Shown: positions 46,468 to 54,386 of the stretch, one piece after another
Position numbering within the stretch: the stretch's first letter is position 1
Layout: each line of letters opens with the position of its first letter
Origin: Treponema sp.
GTDB lineage: Bacteria; Spirochaetota; Spirochaetia; Treponematales; Treponemataceae
Reading direction: 5' to 3'
Length of the DNA stretch: 64,000 nucleotides
NCBI GenBank assembly: GCA_017940255.1
Contig: JAGAZB010000056.1
Span: 62,001-126,000 of the forward strand
Notes under the pieces: model-generated
What the model was told of the DNA's origin: nothing
Seen by the model: the letters and a program-made list of their open reading frames with translations, nothing else
The model's database searches: none
Made by a program: the position numbers and the translations under genes

Positions 46468-46486
46468 TTGATTTTAAAAAGGAATA

Positions 46487-46554
46487 AGGGGAAAGCCTTC
46501 CCCTCGGCCGCACTTTGTTGCGGCCTACCCCTTCTAACGGGGGCAAGCCCCCGT
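46487..46554. repeat. GC-rich triple-hairpin element
   Basis: Three adjacent perfect hairpins: AGGGGAA/TTCCCCT (46487-46504), GGCCGCA/TGCGGCC (46506-46525) and ACGGGGG/CCCCCGT (46537-46554). It lies directly after the ketosynthase stop. On the minus strand the last hairpin is followed by TTATTCCTTTTT, so it may end that transcript. Confidence 0.75.
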
Positions 46555-46565
46555 AACGCCCCCCA

Positions 46566-47834
46566 TTACTGGTTGTGCCACTTTTTAAAAATTAATGAAG
46601 TATTTACTCCACCGAAGGCAAAGTTGTTTGCCATTACGTACTCTGCATCAATCTTGCGGCCTTCGCCCTGGATGTAGTCGAGAGGAGCACATTCTGGGTC
46701 TACATTTACAAGGTTTACGTTCGGATGGAACCAGCCTTCGTTCATCATGTTGATTGTAAGCCAGCTTTCTACACAACCACAGGCACCAAGAATGTGTCCG
46801 ATATAAGATTTTGTAGAAGAAATCGGTACAGCCTTACCAAAGGCCTTCCATACTGCCTGAGTTTCAGAAATATCTCCGTGTGGAGTTGCAGTTCCGTGAG
46901 CGTTAACATAAGCAATCTGATCTTTAGAAATACCAGCATCTTCAATTGCCATTTCAAGACATTTAGCCTGAGTATCGCTGTTTGGCGAAGTGATGTGTGA
47001 ACCGTCCATGTTTGTTGCAAATCCTGCAACTTCGCAGTAAATCTTGGCACCGCGTTTTACAGCATGCTCCAGATCTTCAAGAATCAAAGTTCCTGCACCT
47101 TCACCAATTACAAGACCATCGCGGTCTTTATCAAAACATTTTGGTGTTGCTTCAGGATTTTTATTCATACAAGATGTAGCACCAAGAGTATCAAAGATAG
47201 CAGCATCTGGAGCAGAAAGTTCTTCGGCACCACCACAAATCATAATATCCTGACGTCCGTCTTCAATTGCTTCGTATCCGTAACCAATTGACTGTGAACC
47301 AGAAGTACAAGCAGTATCAGTGATGATTACACGACCGCGAATCTGCCAGTAAACACTCATGTTACAGGCATTTGTCTGAGGCATAGCCTTAATGTATGTC
47401 TGGCTGTTCAGGTGGCTTGAATCTCCAGTTTCTACCATTTTTGCAAGGTCGCCGATAGCATCCATACTTCCCATACAGGTTCCGTATGCAATACCAGTGC
47501 GTCCGTTTTTAAGCTCTTCGATAACGTCTTCACCGTCTTCTGCAAGAAGGCCAGCCATTTTCAAGGCATCGTGAGTAGAAAGAAGACCAAGAAGGGCAAC
47601 TCGTCCCATACCGCGAATCTTTTTGCGAGGGAAAGTTGGAATCTCGCCGTCATAAGGACATGCAAGACGTGTATTCATTTTTGTATAGCGTTCCCATTCT
47701 GGCATGTAACGAATCTTATTTTTGCAAGTTTTAAGATTTGCATAAGCAGTTTCCCAGTCACGACCAAGTGCCGAAACCATACCGCCACCAGTTACAACAA
47801 CGCGGCGCTTTCCATTTGGTTTTGTGAATTCCAT
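46566..47834 (-). CDS. Beta-ketoacyl-ACP synthase, ApeR-like
   Basis: The 422-residue condensing enzyme has the Cys-His-His triad: Cys176 (DTACTSGSQ), His313 (NAHGTATPHGD) and His347 (SYIGHILGACG). Segments such as IRYMPEWERY, NTRLACP, RGMGRVALL, GSQSIGYGYEAIEDG and NNFAFGGVNTSLIFKKW match, from memory, the ApeR-type ketosynthases of aryl polyene clusters more closely than FabF. It should extend an ACP-bound chain with malonyl-ACP. GGAGGT precedes the ATG; the gene begins 4 nt after the ketoreductase stop, forming an operon with it. Confidence 0.88.
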   Translation of the reverse strand: MEFTKPNGKRRVVVTGGGMVSALGRDWETAYANLKTCKNKIRYMPEWERYTKMNTRLACPYDGEIPTFPRKKIRGMGRVALLGLLSTHDALKMAGLLAEDGEDVIEELKNGRTGIAYGTCMGSMDAIGDLAKMVETGDSSHLNSQTYIKAMPQTNACNMSVYWQIRGRVIITDTACTSGSQSIGYGYEAIEDGRQDIMICGGAEELSAPDAAIFDTLGATSCMNKNPEATPKCFDKDRDGLVIGEGAGTLILEDLEHAVKRGAKIYCEVAGFATNMDGSHITSPNSDTQAKCLEMAIEDAGISKDQIAYVNAHGTATPHGDISETQAVWKAFGKAVPISSTKSYIGHILGACGCVESWLTINMMNEGWFHPNVNLVNVDPECAPLDYIQGEGRKIDAEYVMANNFAFGGVNTSLIFKKWHNQ

Positions 47835-47838
47835 AAAA

Positions 47839-48591
47839 TTACATACCTCCGTCGATAGTCAAAACCTGACGTGTAATATAAGCTGCACCTTCGCTCAAAA
47901 GGAATACTGCAGCAGCGGCAATTTCTTCCGGCTTACCAGCACGTCCCATAGGTATTGTCTTCATAATAATGTCATATACTTCAGGATTAATAGCCTTAGT
48001 CATGTCTGTTTCAATTACACCAGGGGCAATTGCATTACAGGTAATTCCACGACCAGCAAGTTCTACAGCCAAAGCCTTTGTTGCACCAATAATACCAGCC
48101 TTTGAAGCTGAATAGTTTGTCTGACCACGGTTTCCGTTTACACCAGAAACAGAAGAGATAGTGATGATACGTCCACCACGCTTATTTTTGCGGCTTGCCA
48201 TTGGCATTAAAAGTGGGTTGATTACATTGTAGAAAGAGTCCAGGTTAGTATGAATAACCTTGTCCCAGTCATCTCCACTCAAAGCAACGAATGTATTATC
48301 ACGGGTAACACCCGCATTGTTTACGATTCCCCAAAGGGCACCATATTTTGCAGAAATTTCAGCAAGCTTAGCCTTGCAGTCTTCACGGTTAGAAACGTCA
48401 AACTGAATAAGTTCTCCCTGTCCACCATTTTCCTGAATAAGTTTAAGTGTTTCCTCAGCCTTTCCTTGACTTCCGTTATAATGACAGATTACATAATATC
48501 CTGCTTTTGCAGCCTCTACAGCAATTGCACGGCCGATTCCACCACTAGCTCCTGTTACAAGAACTTTCTTATCAGCATTTACATTTTCCAT
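47839..48591 (-). CDS. 3-ketoacyl-ACP reductase (FabG/ApeQ-like)
   Basis: The 250-residue short-chain dehydrogenase has the cofactor motif VTGASGGIGRAIAVEAAKAG, the NNAG motif and the catalytic Ser-Tyr-Lys (ISSVSGVNGNRGQTNYSASK). The stretches ALSGDDWDKVIHTNLDSFYN and GIIGATKALAVELAGRGITC resemble ApeQ of aryl polyene clusters as well as FabG. It would reduce the ketone produced by the ketosynthase encoded next. AGGAG precedes the ATG. The adjacent ketosynthase and the dehydratase at 51.1 kb complete one chain-extension cycle. Confidence 0.9.
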   Translation of the reverse strand: MENVNADKKVLVTGASGGIGRAIAVEAAKAGYYVICHYNGSQGKAEETLKLIQENGGQGELIQFDVSNREDCKAKLAEISAKYGALWGIVNNAGVTRDNTFVALSGDDWDKVIHTNLDSFYNVINPLLMPMASRKNKRGGRIITISSVSGVNGNRGQTNYSASKAGIIGATKALAVELAGRGITCNAIAPGVIETDMTKAINPEVYDIIMKTIPMGRAGKPEEIAAAAVFLLSEGAAYITRQVLTIDGGM

Positions 48592-48674
48592 AAATAATAA
48601 CTCCTGTTTATAATTCTCCGTTTCGCTATCTTATCATAGAGAAAAATCTTTTGCTAGCCATAGAAATTAACCAA

Positions 48675-48683
48675 TGCTATAAT
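48675..48683 (+). promoter_or_regulatory. Extended -10 of the HD-GYP gene
   Basis: TGCTATAAT at 48675-48683 lies 8 nt before the ATG at 48692. No good -35 at normal distance and no Shine-Dalgarno; probably leaderless or nearly so. Confidence 0.55.
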
Positions 48684-48691
48684 TATATATT

Positions 48692-51097
48692 ATGGATTTT
48701 TTGCGAAATCACCAGTTATCAATAATGCTTTTTCTAAGCGGAATTTGTTCTATTCTGGCATTACTAACTTTTTTTACTCGTTCTATACCAAAAAAAAGAA
48801 GAAGAATTTTAATGGGGCTTGAATTAACAGGAGCCTTATTACTCTTCATGGACCGTTTTGCATACATCTACAGGGGAAATTTATCTAATCTGGGCTTCTG
48901 GATGGTCCGCATATCAAATTTTAGCGTTTTTCTCTTTTCTCTTACAATAGTACACTTATTTACCATTTATCTTTGTGATTTATACAAAAACGAAGGACAC
49001 ATGGTTCGCATTCCTGTAAGACTGTACGTGTGCGAAATCATCTTTCTTTTTGCAGTCCTGATGCTTTTAATTTCTCAGTTAAACGGTTTTTACTATTATT
49101 TTGATGAAAATAATCTTTATCACCGTTCTTCTCCAGGATACCTGCTCAGTTATTTATTTCCTTTCACCATTTTGCTTTTGCAATTTACAGTTATAATTCA
49201 GTATAAAAATAAAATACCAAAAGGCATCCGAATTCCGCTTTTGTTGTTTTTTATCCTGCCTGCACTGGCAACAATAATGCAGTTTTTCTTCTATGGACTT
49301 TCCCTGCAAAATATAGCCATGGTTGGTGAAGTTGTAATTCTTCATATTTCCAGTTTGATTGACATAAACAGGACGGTAGAAAATGCCAACAATATGAAAT
49401 TAAATTTCTTAAAAGAAGAACAGAAAAATATGCGCATTATGTTCGACCAGACTGCGACAGCCCTTGCAAATGCAATAGATGCAAAGGATGTTTACACTCA
49501 CGGACATTCCATGCGTGTGGCAGAATATTCAAGAAAGATTGCTATTCAGGCACAAAAAGATGAAAAATTCTGCACGGAAGTGTATTACGCAGGACTTCTT
49601 CATGATATAGGAAAGATTGGAATTCCGGTAAGCATTATTAACAAAACAGGAAAACTTTCTGACGAAGAATTTGCAGAAATTAAAAAGCACCCAGTAATTG
49701 GAAAACAGATTCTTTCCAGCATCAGTAAATCGCCTTATCTTTCCATCGGGGCAAATTATCACCACGAACGCTATGATGGCAGAGGCTATCCGGAAGGCTT
49801 AAAGGGAGATGACATTCCTGAAATTGCAAGAATTATTGCTGTTGCAGATTCATACGACGCAATGACCTCTAAACGAAGTTACCGGGACCCGATTCCCCAG
49901 CAAAAAGTGCATGAAGAAATTGTAAAGGGGATGGGAACTCAGTTTGACCCGGCTTTTGCAAAAATCATGCTCCATTTGATAGATCTTGATACTGAATATG
50001 AAATGAAAGAGCATGAGGAAGTAAAAGAACTTTCTGGTAAAAGTGAACAGCATTATGAAGAATTTCTTTCAGAAAAATCTGAAGGTATTCTTATTAACAA
50101 CTGCATCACAAAAATCAAGCTTCATTTTAAATCAGACGAAGGTTTTGCTGATGAAACACACATTCCTTCCCTAATCATTTTTGATTCTTTGGATGCAAGA
50201 ATACACATGACGGAAATACAGCAAAAAGAGATGCTTTATACAGAATTTGCAAGAATCCGCTTTGACGGAAACACTTCTTACAACAATATCAGAAAAATAA
50301 AGATAGATTCTCTGGAAAATTCAATTTCTCAATCATCTTTTATTTTGAGTGAATACAAAGACGGAATAGACTGCACTATTGAAGCCGTAAAGATTAAGGA
50401 TCACATTCAGATAAAAATTTCAAACGAAATAAAAACGAGCGTAATAACGCTTGCACTTCCAGACAGCTCGCATTTTGCCTACATGGCGCTTACAGGCGAG
50501 CATTGTACAATCAGCAATGTAGAACTCCGCAAAAGCAAGGAAACAGCCGGCGAAAACTATATCACCCGTATTGCAGAAGAAATCAGCTTTATAAAAGATG
50601 CTCCAACAGGAGATATCCCTAACGTTCAGATTGACGGCTGGCGCACGGCAACTACAGAAGCAATTTCCCTTACAGACAATATGGAAATTGACTTTCACAC
50701 ACAAAGCCTGCCTACCGCCCGTCTTATCTGGCACTGTCCTTTTATAAGCCTTTATTATTCAGATGATAAGAAAATAAATGGGACAAACTTCCGTGAATTT
50801 GTATTAATCAGAATTGATGGTGAAAACTGGGAATCTTATGATTACGCACGCAATACCATTCAGATTAGCAAAAACGATGCTTTTGAAGGCTGGGATTCAT
50901 GGAAGGCAAAAAATAAGGCTGGCATGGATTGCCATGTAGAACTCAAGAAAATTGGGAACCAGATTATTGTAGTAACCGAAAATGACGGTATTTTTATTAA
51001 GAGTACGACAACCCTTTTGGAAATGCCGCCGGAAATCTACGTGAGCCTGACCGGCGACCAATGTGCCATAACAAATATTAAGATTAAGAAATGGTAA
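48692..51097 (+). CDS. Membrane HD-GYP domain protein with duplicated C-terminal module
   Basis: The 801-residue protein has about seven N-terminal membrane helices (about 8-235), a short coiled linker and an HD-GYP domain (about 255-430) with YTHGHSMRVAEYS, LLHDIGKIGIP, KKHPVIGKQIL, YHHERYDGRGYPEGLKG and VADSYDAM. All metal-binding positions of a c-di-GMP phosphodiesterase appear kept. The remaining 350 residues contain two related beta-rich modules, ending MALTGEHCTISNVELRK and VSLTGDQCAITNIKIKKW, of unknown fold. It lies divergent to the ketoreductase gene and convergent to the dehydratase gene. The sensed signal is unknown. Confidence 0.9.
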   Translation: MDFLRNHQLSIMLFLSGICSILALLTFFTRSIPKKRRRILMGLELTGALLLFMDRFAYIYRGNLSNLGFWMVRISNFSVFLFSLTIVHLFTIYLCDLYKNEGHMVRIPVRLYVCEIIFLFAVLMLLISQLNGFYYYFDENNLYHRSSPGYLLSYLFPFTILLLQFTVIIQYKNKIPKGIRIPLLLFFILPALATIMQFFFYGLSLQNIAMVGEVVILHISSLIDINRTVENANNMKLNFLKEEQKNMRIMFDQTATALANAIDAKDVYTHGHSMRVAEYSRKIAIQAQKDEKFCTEVYYAGLLHDIGKIGIPVSIINKTGKLSDEEFAEIKKHPVIGKQILSSISKSPYLSIGANYHHERYDGRGYPEGLKGDDIPEIARIIAVADSYDAMTSKRSYRDPIPQQKVHEEIVKGMGTQFDPAFAKIMLHLIDLDTEYEMKEHEEVKELSGKSEQHYEEFLSEKSEGILINNCITKIKLHFKSDEGFADETHIPSLIIFDSLDARIHMTEIQQKEMLYTEFARIRFDGNTSYNNIRKIKIDSLENSISQSSFILSEYKDGIDCTIEAVKIKDHIQIKISNEIKTSVITLALPDSSHFAYMALTGEHCTISNVELRKSKETAGENYITRIAEEISFIKDAPTGDIPNVQIDGWRTATTEAISLTDNMEIDFHTQSLPTARLIWHCPFISLYYSDDKKINGTNFREFVLIRIDGENWESYDYARNTIQISKNDAFEGWDSWKAKNKAGMDCHVELKKIGNQIIVVTENDGIFIKSTTTLLEMPPEIYVSLTGDQCAITNIKIKKW

Positions 51098-51586
51098 TTA
51101 ATCACCAAAAAGTGCGTGAGCATCTTCTGTTTCCATTACAGAAATCTTAGAAGTTGCCACAGGTTTTTCATCACCCTTGTGAGCATAAAGTTCGCAAACA
51201 TAACGGTAAACGTGATTTTCATCATCACGGAAATCTTCTGCAATCTTCATCTGAATTGTTGTATTATTCTTGAGGTAACCAACATCAGCCTTAAATTCCA
51301 TTACGCTCAAAATAAAGCCAGGAAGCGGAGTACGTCCCTTCATTGTGTTTGTAATTCCTGTAAGAGCAGAGATTCCCTGAGCCATAAATTCAAAGCCGGC
51401 CCATGTTGGCACACCGTCAAACTCTGGTTCATAGAAAATACAATTTTCGGTTATATCGTATTCACTGGTAATTGTGTGATTGTTAATGTCGTGCTGAGTA
51501 ACACGAGAAAGCAGGAACATTTTTCCTTTGTGAGGAAGGTAATTAATAAGTTCATCATGTTCAATCTGTTGCTGAATTTCTTTCAT
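51098..51586 (-). CDS. Hotdog-fold 3-hydroxyacyl-ACP dehydratase, ApeP-like
   Basis: The 162-residue protein resembles the ApeP/FabA-FabZ group: INYLPHKGKMFLLSRVTQHD near the start, then GVPTWAGFEFMAQGISALTG, the helix and strand that shape the hotdog active site. It would dehydrate a 3-hydroxyacyl-ACP to the enoyl form, which in polyene synthesis is extended without further reduction. The ATG at 51586 has AGGAG before it; the longer open frame (to 51637) includes a small palindrome and is not used. It lies downstream of the second ketosynthase gene on the same strand. Confidence 0.82.
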   Translation of the reverse strand: MKEIQQQIEHDELINYLPHKGKMFLLSRVTQHDINNHTITSEYDITENCIFYEPEFDGVPTWAGFEFMAQGISALTGITNTMKGRTPLPGFILSVMEFKADVGYLKNNTTIQMKIAEDFRDDENHVYRYVCELYAHKGDEKPVATSKISVMETEDAHALFGD

Positions 51587-51602
51587 ATAAATCTCCTGTA
51601 TT

Positions 51603-51619
51603 AATCTGCTTCGCAGATT
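51603..51619. repeat. Palindrome family C, AATCTGC-TTC-GCAGATT
   Basis: A perfect 7-bp palindrome around TTC (GAA on the other strand), located between the second ketosynthase and the dehydratase. It has the same core as the 10-bp palindrome at 55937-55959. Confidence 0.7.
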
Positions 51620-51668
51620 TGGCTGCCCGTCAGACATCCAGTATTTGCGTGTTTTAGTTTAACTTTTT

Positions 51669-52868
51669 CTACAAAGACAAAACCAAACACGCGTTTGCAC
51701 CGCCAAAGGCAAAAGAATTTGAAAGGCAAACTTTTAATTCTTTTCCGCCCTCTGCGACAAGTTTATTATTCTTATCTACGATATTCAATTTTGGAAGTTC
51801 TGGATCCTGCTGGCCGTCCCACACCTGGAGGGGGAGGCGTTTTTGTTCACAAAGGGCTGCCCAGCAAACGGCAAGCTCCAGGGCGGCGGCAGCACCAAGC
51901 GTATGTCCAGTAACGGGCTTTGTAGTGGAAACTGCTACAGAGTTTTCTCCAAAGACTGCAGAGATTGCCTTTGCTTCCATACTGTCGTTAAATTTTGTGC
52001 CGGTTCCGTGCATATTGATGTAGCCCACGTCTTTGGTCTGGAGGCAGGCATTTTCAAGGGCGAGGCGAATGGCCCGTTCGGCGCCGGCACCTGTCGGGTC
52101 GGGAGAAGTCATGTGATAAGCATCCGCACTTTCACCCCAGCCAAGAAGCTGAATCTGTTTAGTAGACTTAGCAGTATCACTTAAAGGTTCACGGCTGAGT
52201 ACAAAAAAAGCAGCGCCATCACCCAAAGTAATTCCATGGCGATTTTTACTAAAAGGATTTGTTATTTCACTCGAAACGGCTTCCAGTGCATTAAAACCAA
52301 CCAGAGTAGTATCTGAGGCAATATCTACACCACCGGCAATAACAGCATCTGCAAGATCACCCATAATCAGCTCAGCGGCCTTTATAATAGCACTGGCGCT
52401 GGAAGAACAAGCCGTAGAAAAAGCCGAACATGGCCCCTTTATTCCAAAGCGTTCCGAAATATAGGTGGCCACGTAATCAGCCCCCTGCATTTCTATATTA
52501 TATTCTTGCGGAAATTTTTCTTCTGCAAAGAATTTGCGGTGCCCGGCAAGCGAAAATTCAGTTCCATTGTCACAAGACCCCACACAAACAGCAATGCGTT
52601 CTGAACCATAGAGGCTTATTGCAGTATTTATCTCATTTGTAAGCTGATTTATAGCCGCCTCTTCTATGCGAATTATCCGCATATCATAACGAGCTTTAGC
52701 TGCTTTTAAGTTTGAATCAGAAACACGGGCTGCATAAAAATCTTCACCAGTACAGGCAGTTACTTTCTTTATCTGCGTTTGATTTCCTGATGTAACAGAC
52801 TCCCAGAGTTCTTCTATATTGTTCCCGGCACAAGACATTATACCAGGTTTTGATAAATACAAAGCCAT
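51669..52868 (-). CDS. Beta-ketoacyl-ACP synthase, ApeO-like
   Basis: The 399-residue condensing enzyme has Cys154 (FSTACSSSASA), His287 (NMHGTGTKFND) and His322 (VTGHTLGAAAAL), so it is catalytically complete rather than a chain-length factor. LLGWGESADAYHMTSPDP is characteristic, from memory, of ApeO-type synthases of aryl polyene clusters. With the other synthase, the ketoreductase and the dehydratase it could build a conjugated polyene on an acyl carrier protein; no carrier protein gene is visible here. A TATAAT lies about 30 nt upstream of the ATG, with no clear Shine-Dalgarno. Confidence 0.88.
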   Translation of the reverse strand: MALYLSKPGIMSCAGNNIEELWESVTSGNQTQIKKVTACTGEDFYAARVSDSNLKAAKARYDMRIIRIEEAAINQLTNEINTAISLYGSERIAVCVGSCDNGTEFSLAGHRKFFAEEKFPQEYNIEMQGADYVATYISERFGIKGPCSAFSTACSSSASAIIKAAELIMGDLADAVIAGGVDIASDTTLVGFNALEAVSSEITNPFSKNRHGITLGDGAAFFVLSREPLSDTAKSTKQIQLLGWGESADAYHMTSPDPTGAGAERAIRLALENACLQTKDVGYINMHGTGTKFNDSMEAKAISAVFGENSVAVSTTKPVTGHTLGAAAALELAVCWAALCEQKRLPLQVWDGQQDPELPKLNIVDKNNKLVAEGGKELKVCLSNSFAFGGANACLVLSL

Positions 52869-52924
52869 AATTATTTTTCAATTCTAACAGATATTATATT
52901 TTTTGAAAACACAATCTTAAATAT

Positions 52925-52959
52925 AAAAAAAGGGGATGTCTAACTTATTAGGCATCCCC
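52925..52959 (-). terminator. Rho-independent terminator
   Basis: A 12-bp stem (GGGGATGTCTAA with TTAGGCATCCCC, one G-U) around CTTA, followed on the minus strand by seven T. It lies after the chemotaxis-receptor remnant and would terminate transcripts from the esterase side. Confidence 0.85.
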
Positions 52960-52984
52960 TTCTAGTAGATAGAAATCTAGTCTT

Positions 52985-53170
52985 TTAAACCTGGAACTGA
53001 TCTGTCTGAGTTCCAATCTGATTTATAGATTCATTTACCTTAGAAGAAATTTCAGAAAGCGCAGCACTTGTTTGATTCATTTCTTTAGCACCAATAGACA
53101 TTTCGTTCATACCGTCTTTAATAACCTGAGTAGCATCCTGCAAAGCTTCTGACTGGGCCGCAGTTTCCCG
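52985..53170 (-). pseudogene. Remnant of a methyl-accepting chemotaxis protein C-terminus
   Basis: Sixty-one codons in one frame ending in TAA encode ETAAQSEALQDATQ, GMNEMSIGAKEMNQTS and ALSEISSKVNESINQ and finish TDQFQV. This heptad-patterned sequence is the extreme C-terminal part of a chemotaxis receptor signalling domain, with the usual last residues. There is no start codon and no upstream receptor: homology ends about where the CE2 esterase gene stops (53175). It is a remnant left by a deletion or insertion, still carrying a terminator. The rest of 52869-53174 holds only this remnant and the terminator. Confidence 0.8.
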
Positions 53171-53174
53171 TCTA

Positions 53175-54296
53175 TTACACCCACTCTTTCAAAGCATCAA
53201 ACAGGATTTTTGCAATTTTTTCGTGAGTTTTTGCGCTAGGATGCCAGTCTGCACCAATTCCGTCTTCATCAAGCTGAACCGGGAACTTTACAGCTTTTAC
53301 AGGCACATTTTTAAAATCCCCATGAAACTGATTTACAGCTTCTTCAACCGACGCACACAGATCCTGTCCCATAACGCCAAGACAGCAGCAGATTTTTGCT
53401 TTTGGACTACGGCGGTGAATTGCTTCCAGGAACTGTCTCAATCCGCACACATAAGCAAGGCGGCGGTCTTCGTGATTACGAACAAAACTTGCATCATTTG
53501 TACCAAGATGAATTACAACAATATCTGGCGAGAAGTTTTCTTCATTCCATACAACAGGTTCCAGACCACGGCGCAAAGAAAGTGATTTATCAACATATGG
53601 CCATACAGAAGGCATTACAACTGTAGTATCAGGTACTTCTACGCTGGCATCTACATATTTAGAGATGATTCCAATACCACTCCAGCTAACAAGGTTGAAT
53701 TCCAGACCAAGATTTTTTGCAGTAAGAAAACCGTAAGCCAGGTCTGGGCGCTGCTGTTTTGTAGTAAAAACGTCTTTTTCGAATACGCCTTCAATTCCAT
53801 AACCACATGTGATTGAGTCACCAATTACTTCAAGTTTAAGTTTACTGTCACAGTCACCTACCCCGGCACCAAGCACCCCAGTCTGTGGAGCAATCAGCTT
53901 CCCATCAATTTCCAGAGATTTAAAACCTGCGCAACCAAAGTTTACTTCGCTAAGCTTAAGCACTTTAATAAGCACAGTTTTTTCTTCATCAGATTCAAAG
54001 AGAGTGCAGACATTTTCTTTTTCCAGCAGAATAAAACGATTTGTCAGATTCTGAGGGAAATGCTCCCAAAAAGAAGTGCCCTTGTATTCATCATTTGATG
54101 AAAGTTCAGAAACATAAACGCCAATCACACCTTTTGTATTATCATCAAAAAGTTCAGGGTCGCTAAGAATTGTGGCTACAGCCTTTTTTCCGGTGAAGCA
54201 GAATTCAAATCCGCTGGCTGAATAATCAAAATATCTAATGCCGTCTAAATCGCTGTAGCGGCCGTACCATTTCAAATCATTTGTATTAACTTTCAT
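53175..54296 (-). CDS. SGNH-fold esterase of carbohydrate esterase family 2 type
   Basis: The 373-residue protein has an N-terminal beta-sandwich (about 1-150, with LKWYGRYSD and YFDYSASGFEFCFTG) and a C-terminal SGNH hydrolase domain. The nucleophile Ser is in VIGDSITCGYG, an LGTNDAS block follows, and the last acid-base pair is GADWHPS. This order is that of CE2 acetyl-xylan esterases, which remove acetyl groups from plant polysaccharides. No signal peptide is seen, so it may act on imported oligosaccharides. CGGGAGGA precedes the ATG. It abuts the chemotaxis-receptor remnant downstream. Confidence 0.87.
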   Translation of the reverse strand: MKVNTNDLKWYGRYSDLDGIRYFDYSASGFEFCFTGKKAVATILSDPELFDDNTKGVIGVYVSELSSNDEYKGTSFWEHFPQNLTNRFILLEKENVCTLFESDEEKTVLIKVLKLSEVNFGCAGFKSLEIDGKLIAPQTGVLGAGVGDCDSKLKLEVIGDSITCGYGIEGVFEKDVFTTKQQRPDLAYGFLTAKNLGLEFNLVSWSGIGIISKYVDASVEVPDTTVVMPSVWPYVDKSLSLRRGLEPVVWNEENFSPDIVVIHLGTNDASFVRNHEDRRLAYVCGLRQFLEAIHRRSPKAKICCCLGVMGQDLCASVEEAVNQFHGDFKNVPVKAVKFPVQLDEDGIGADWHPSAKTHEKIAKILFDALKEWV

Positions 54297-54311
54297 TTTT
54301 CCTCCCGAAAG

Positions 54312-54334
54312 ATTGCCCGGTCAAGCCGGGCAAT
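54312..54334. repeat. Palindrome family B, copy 1
   Basis: ATTGCCCGG (54312-54320), loop TCAAG, CCGGGCAAT (54326-54334); a perfect 9-bp stem. Its loop is the reverse complement of the CTTGA loop of the copy at 54389. Confidence 0.85.
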
Positions 54335-54386
54335 GACATTGCCTTGTCCCCCTGTCATTGTCCCGCATTGCCAGGACGAACCTTTG

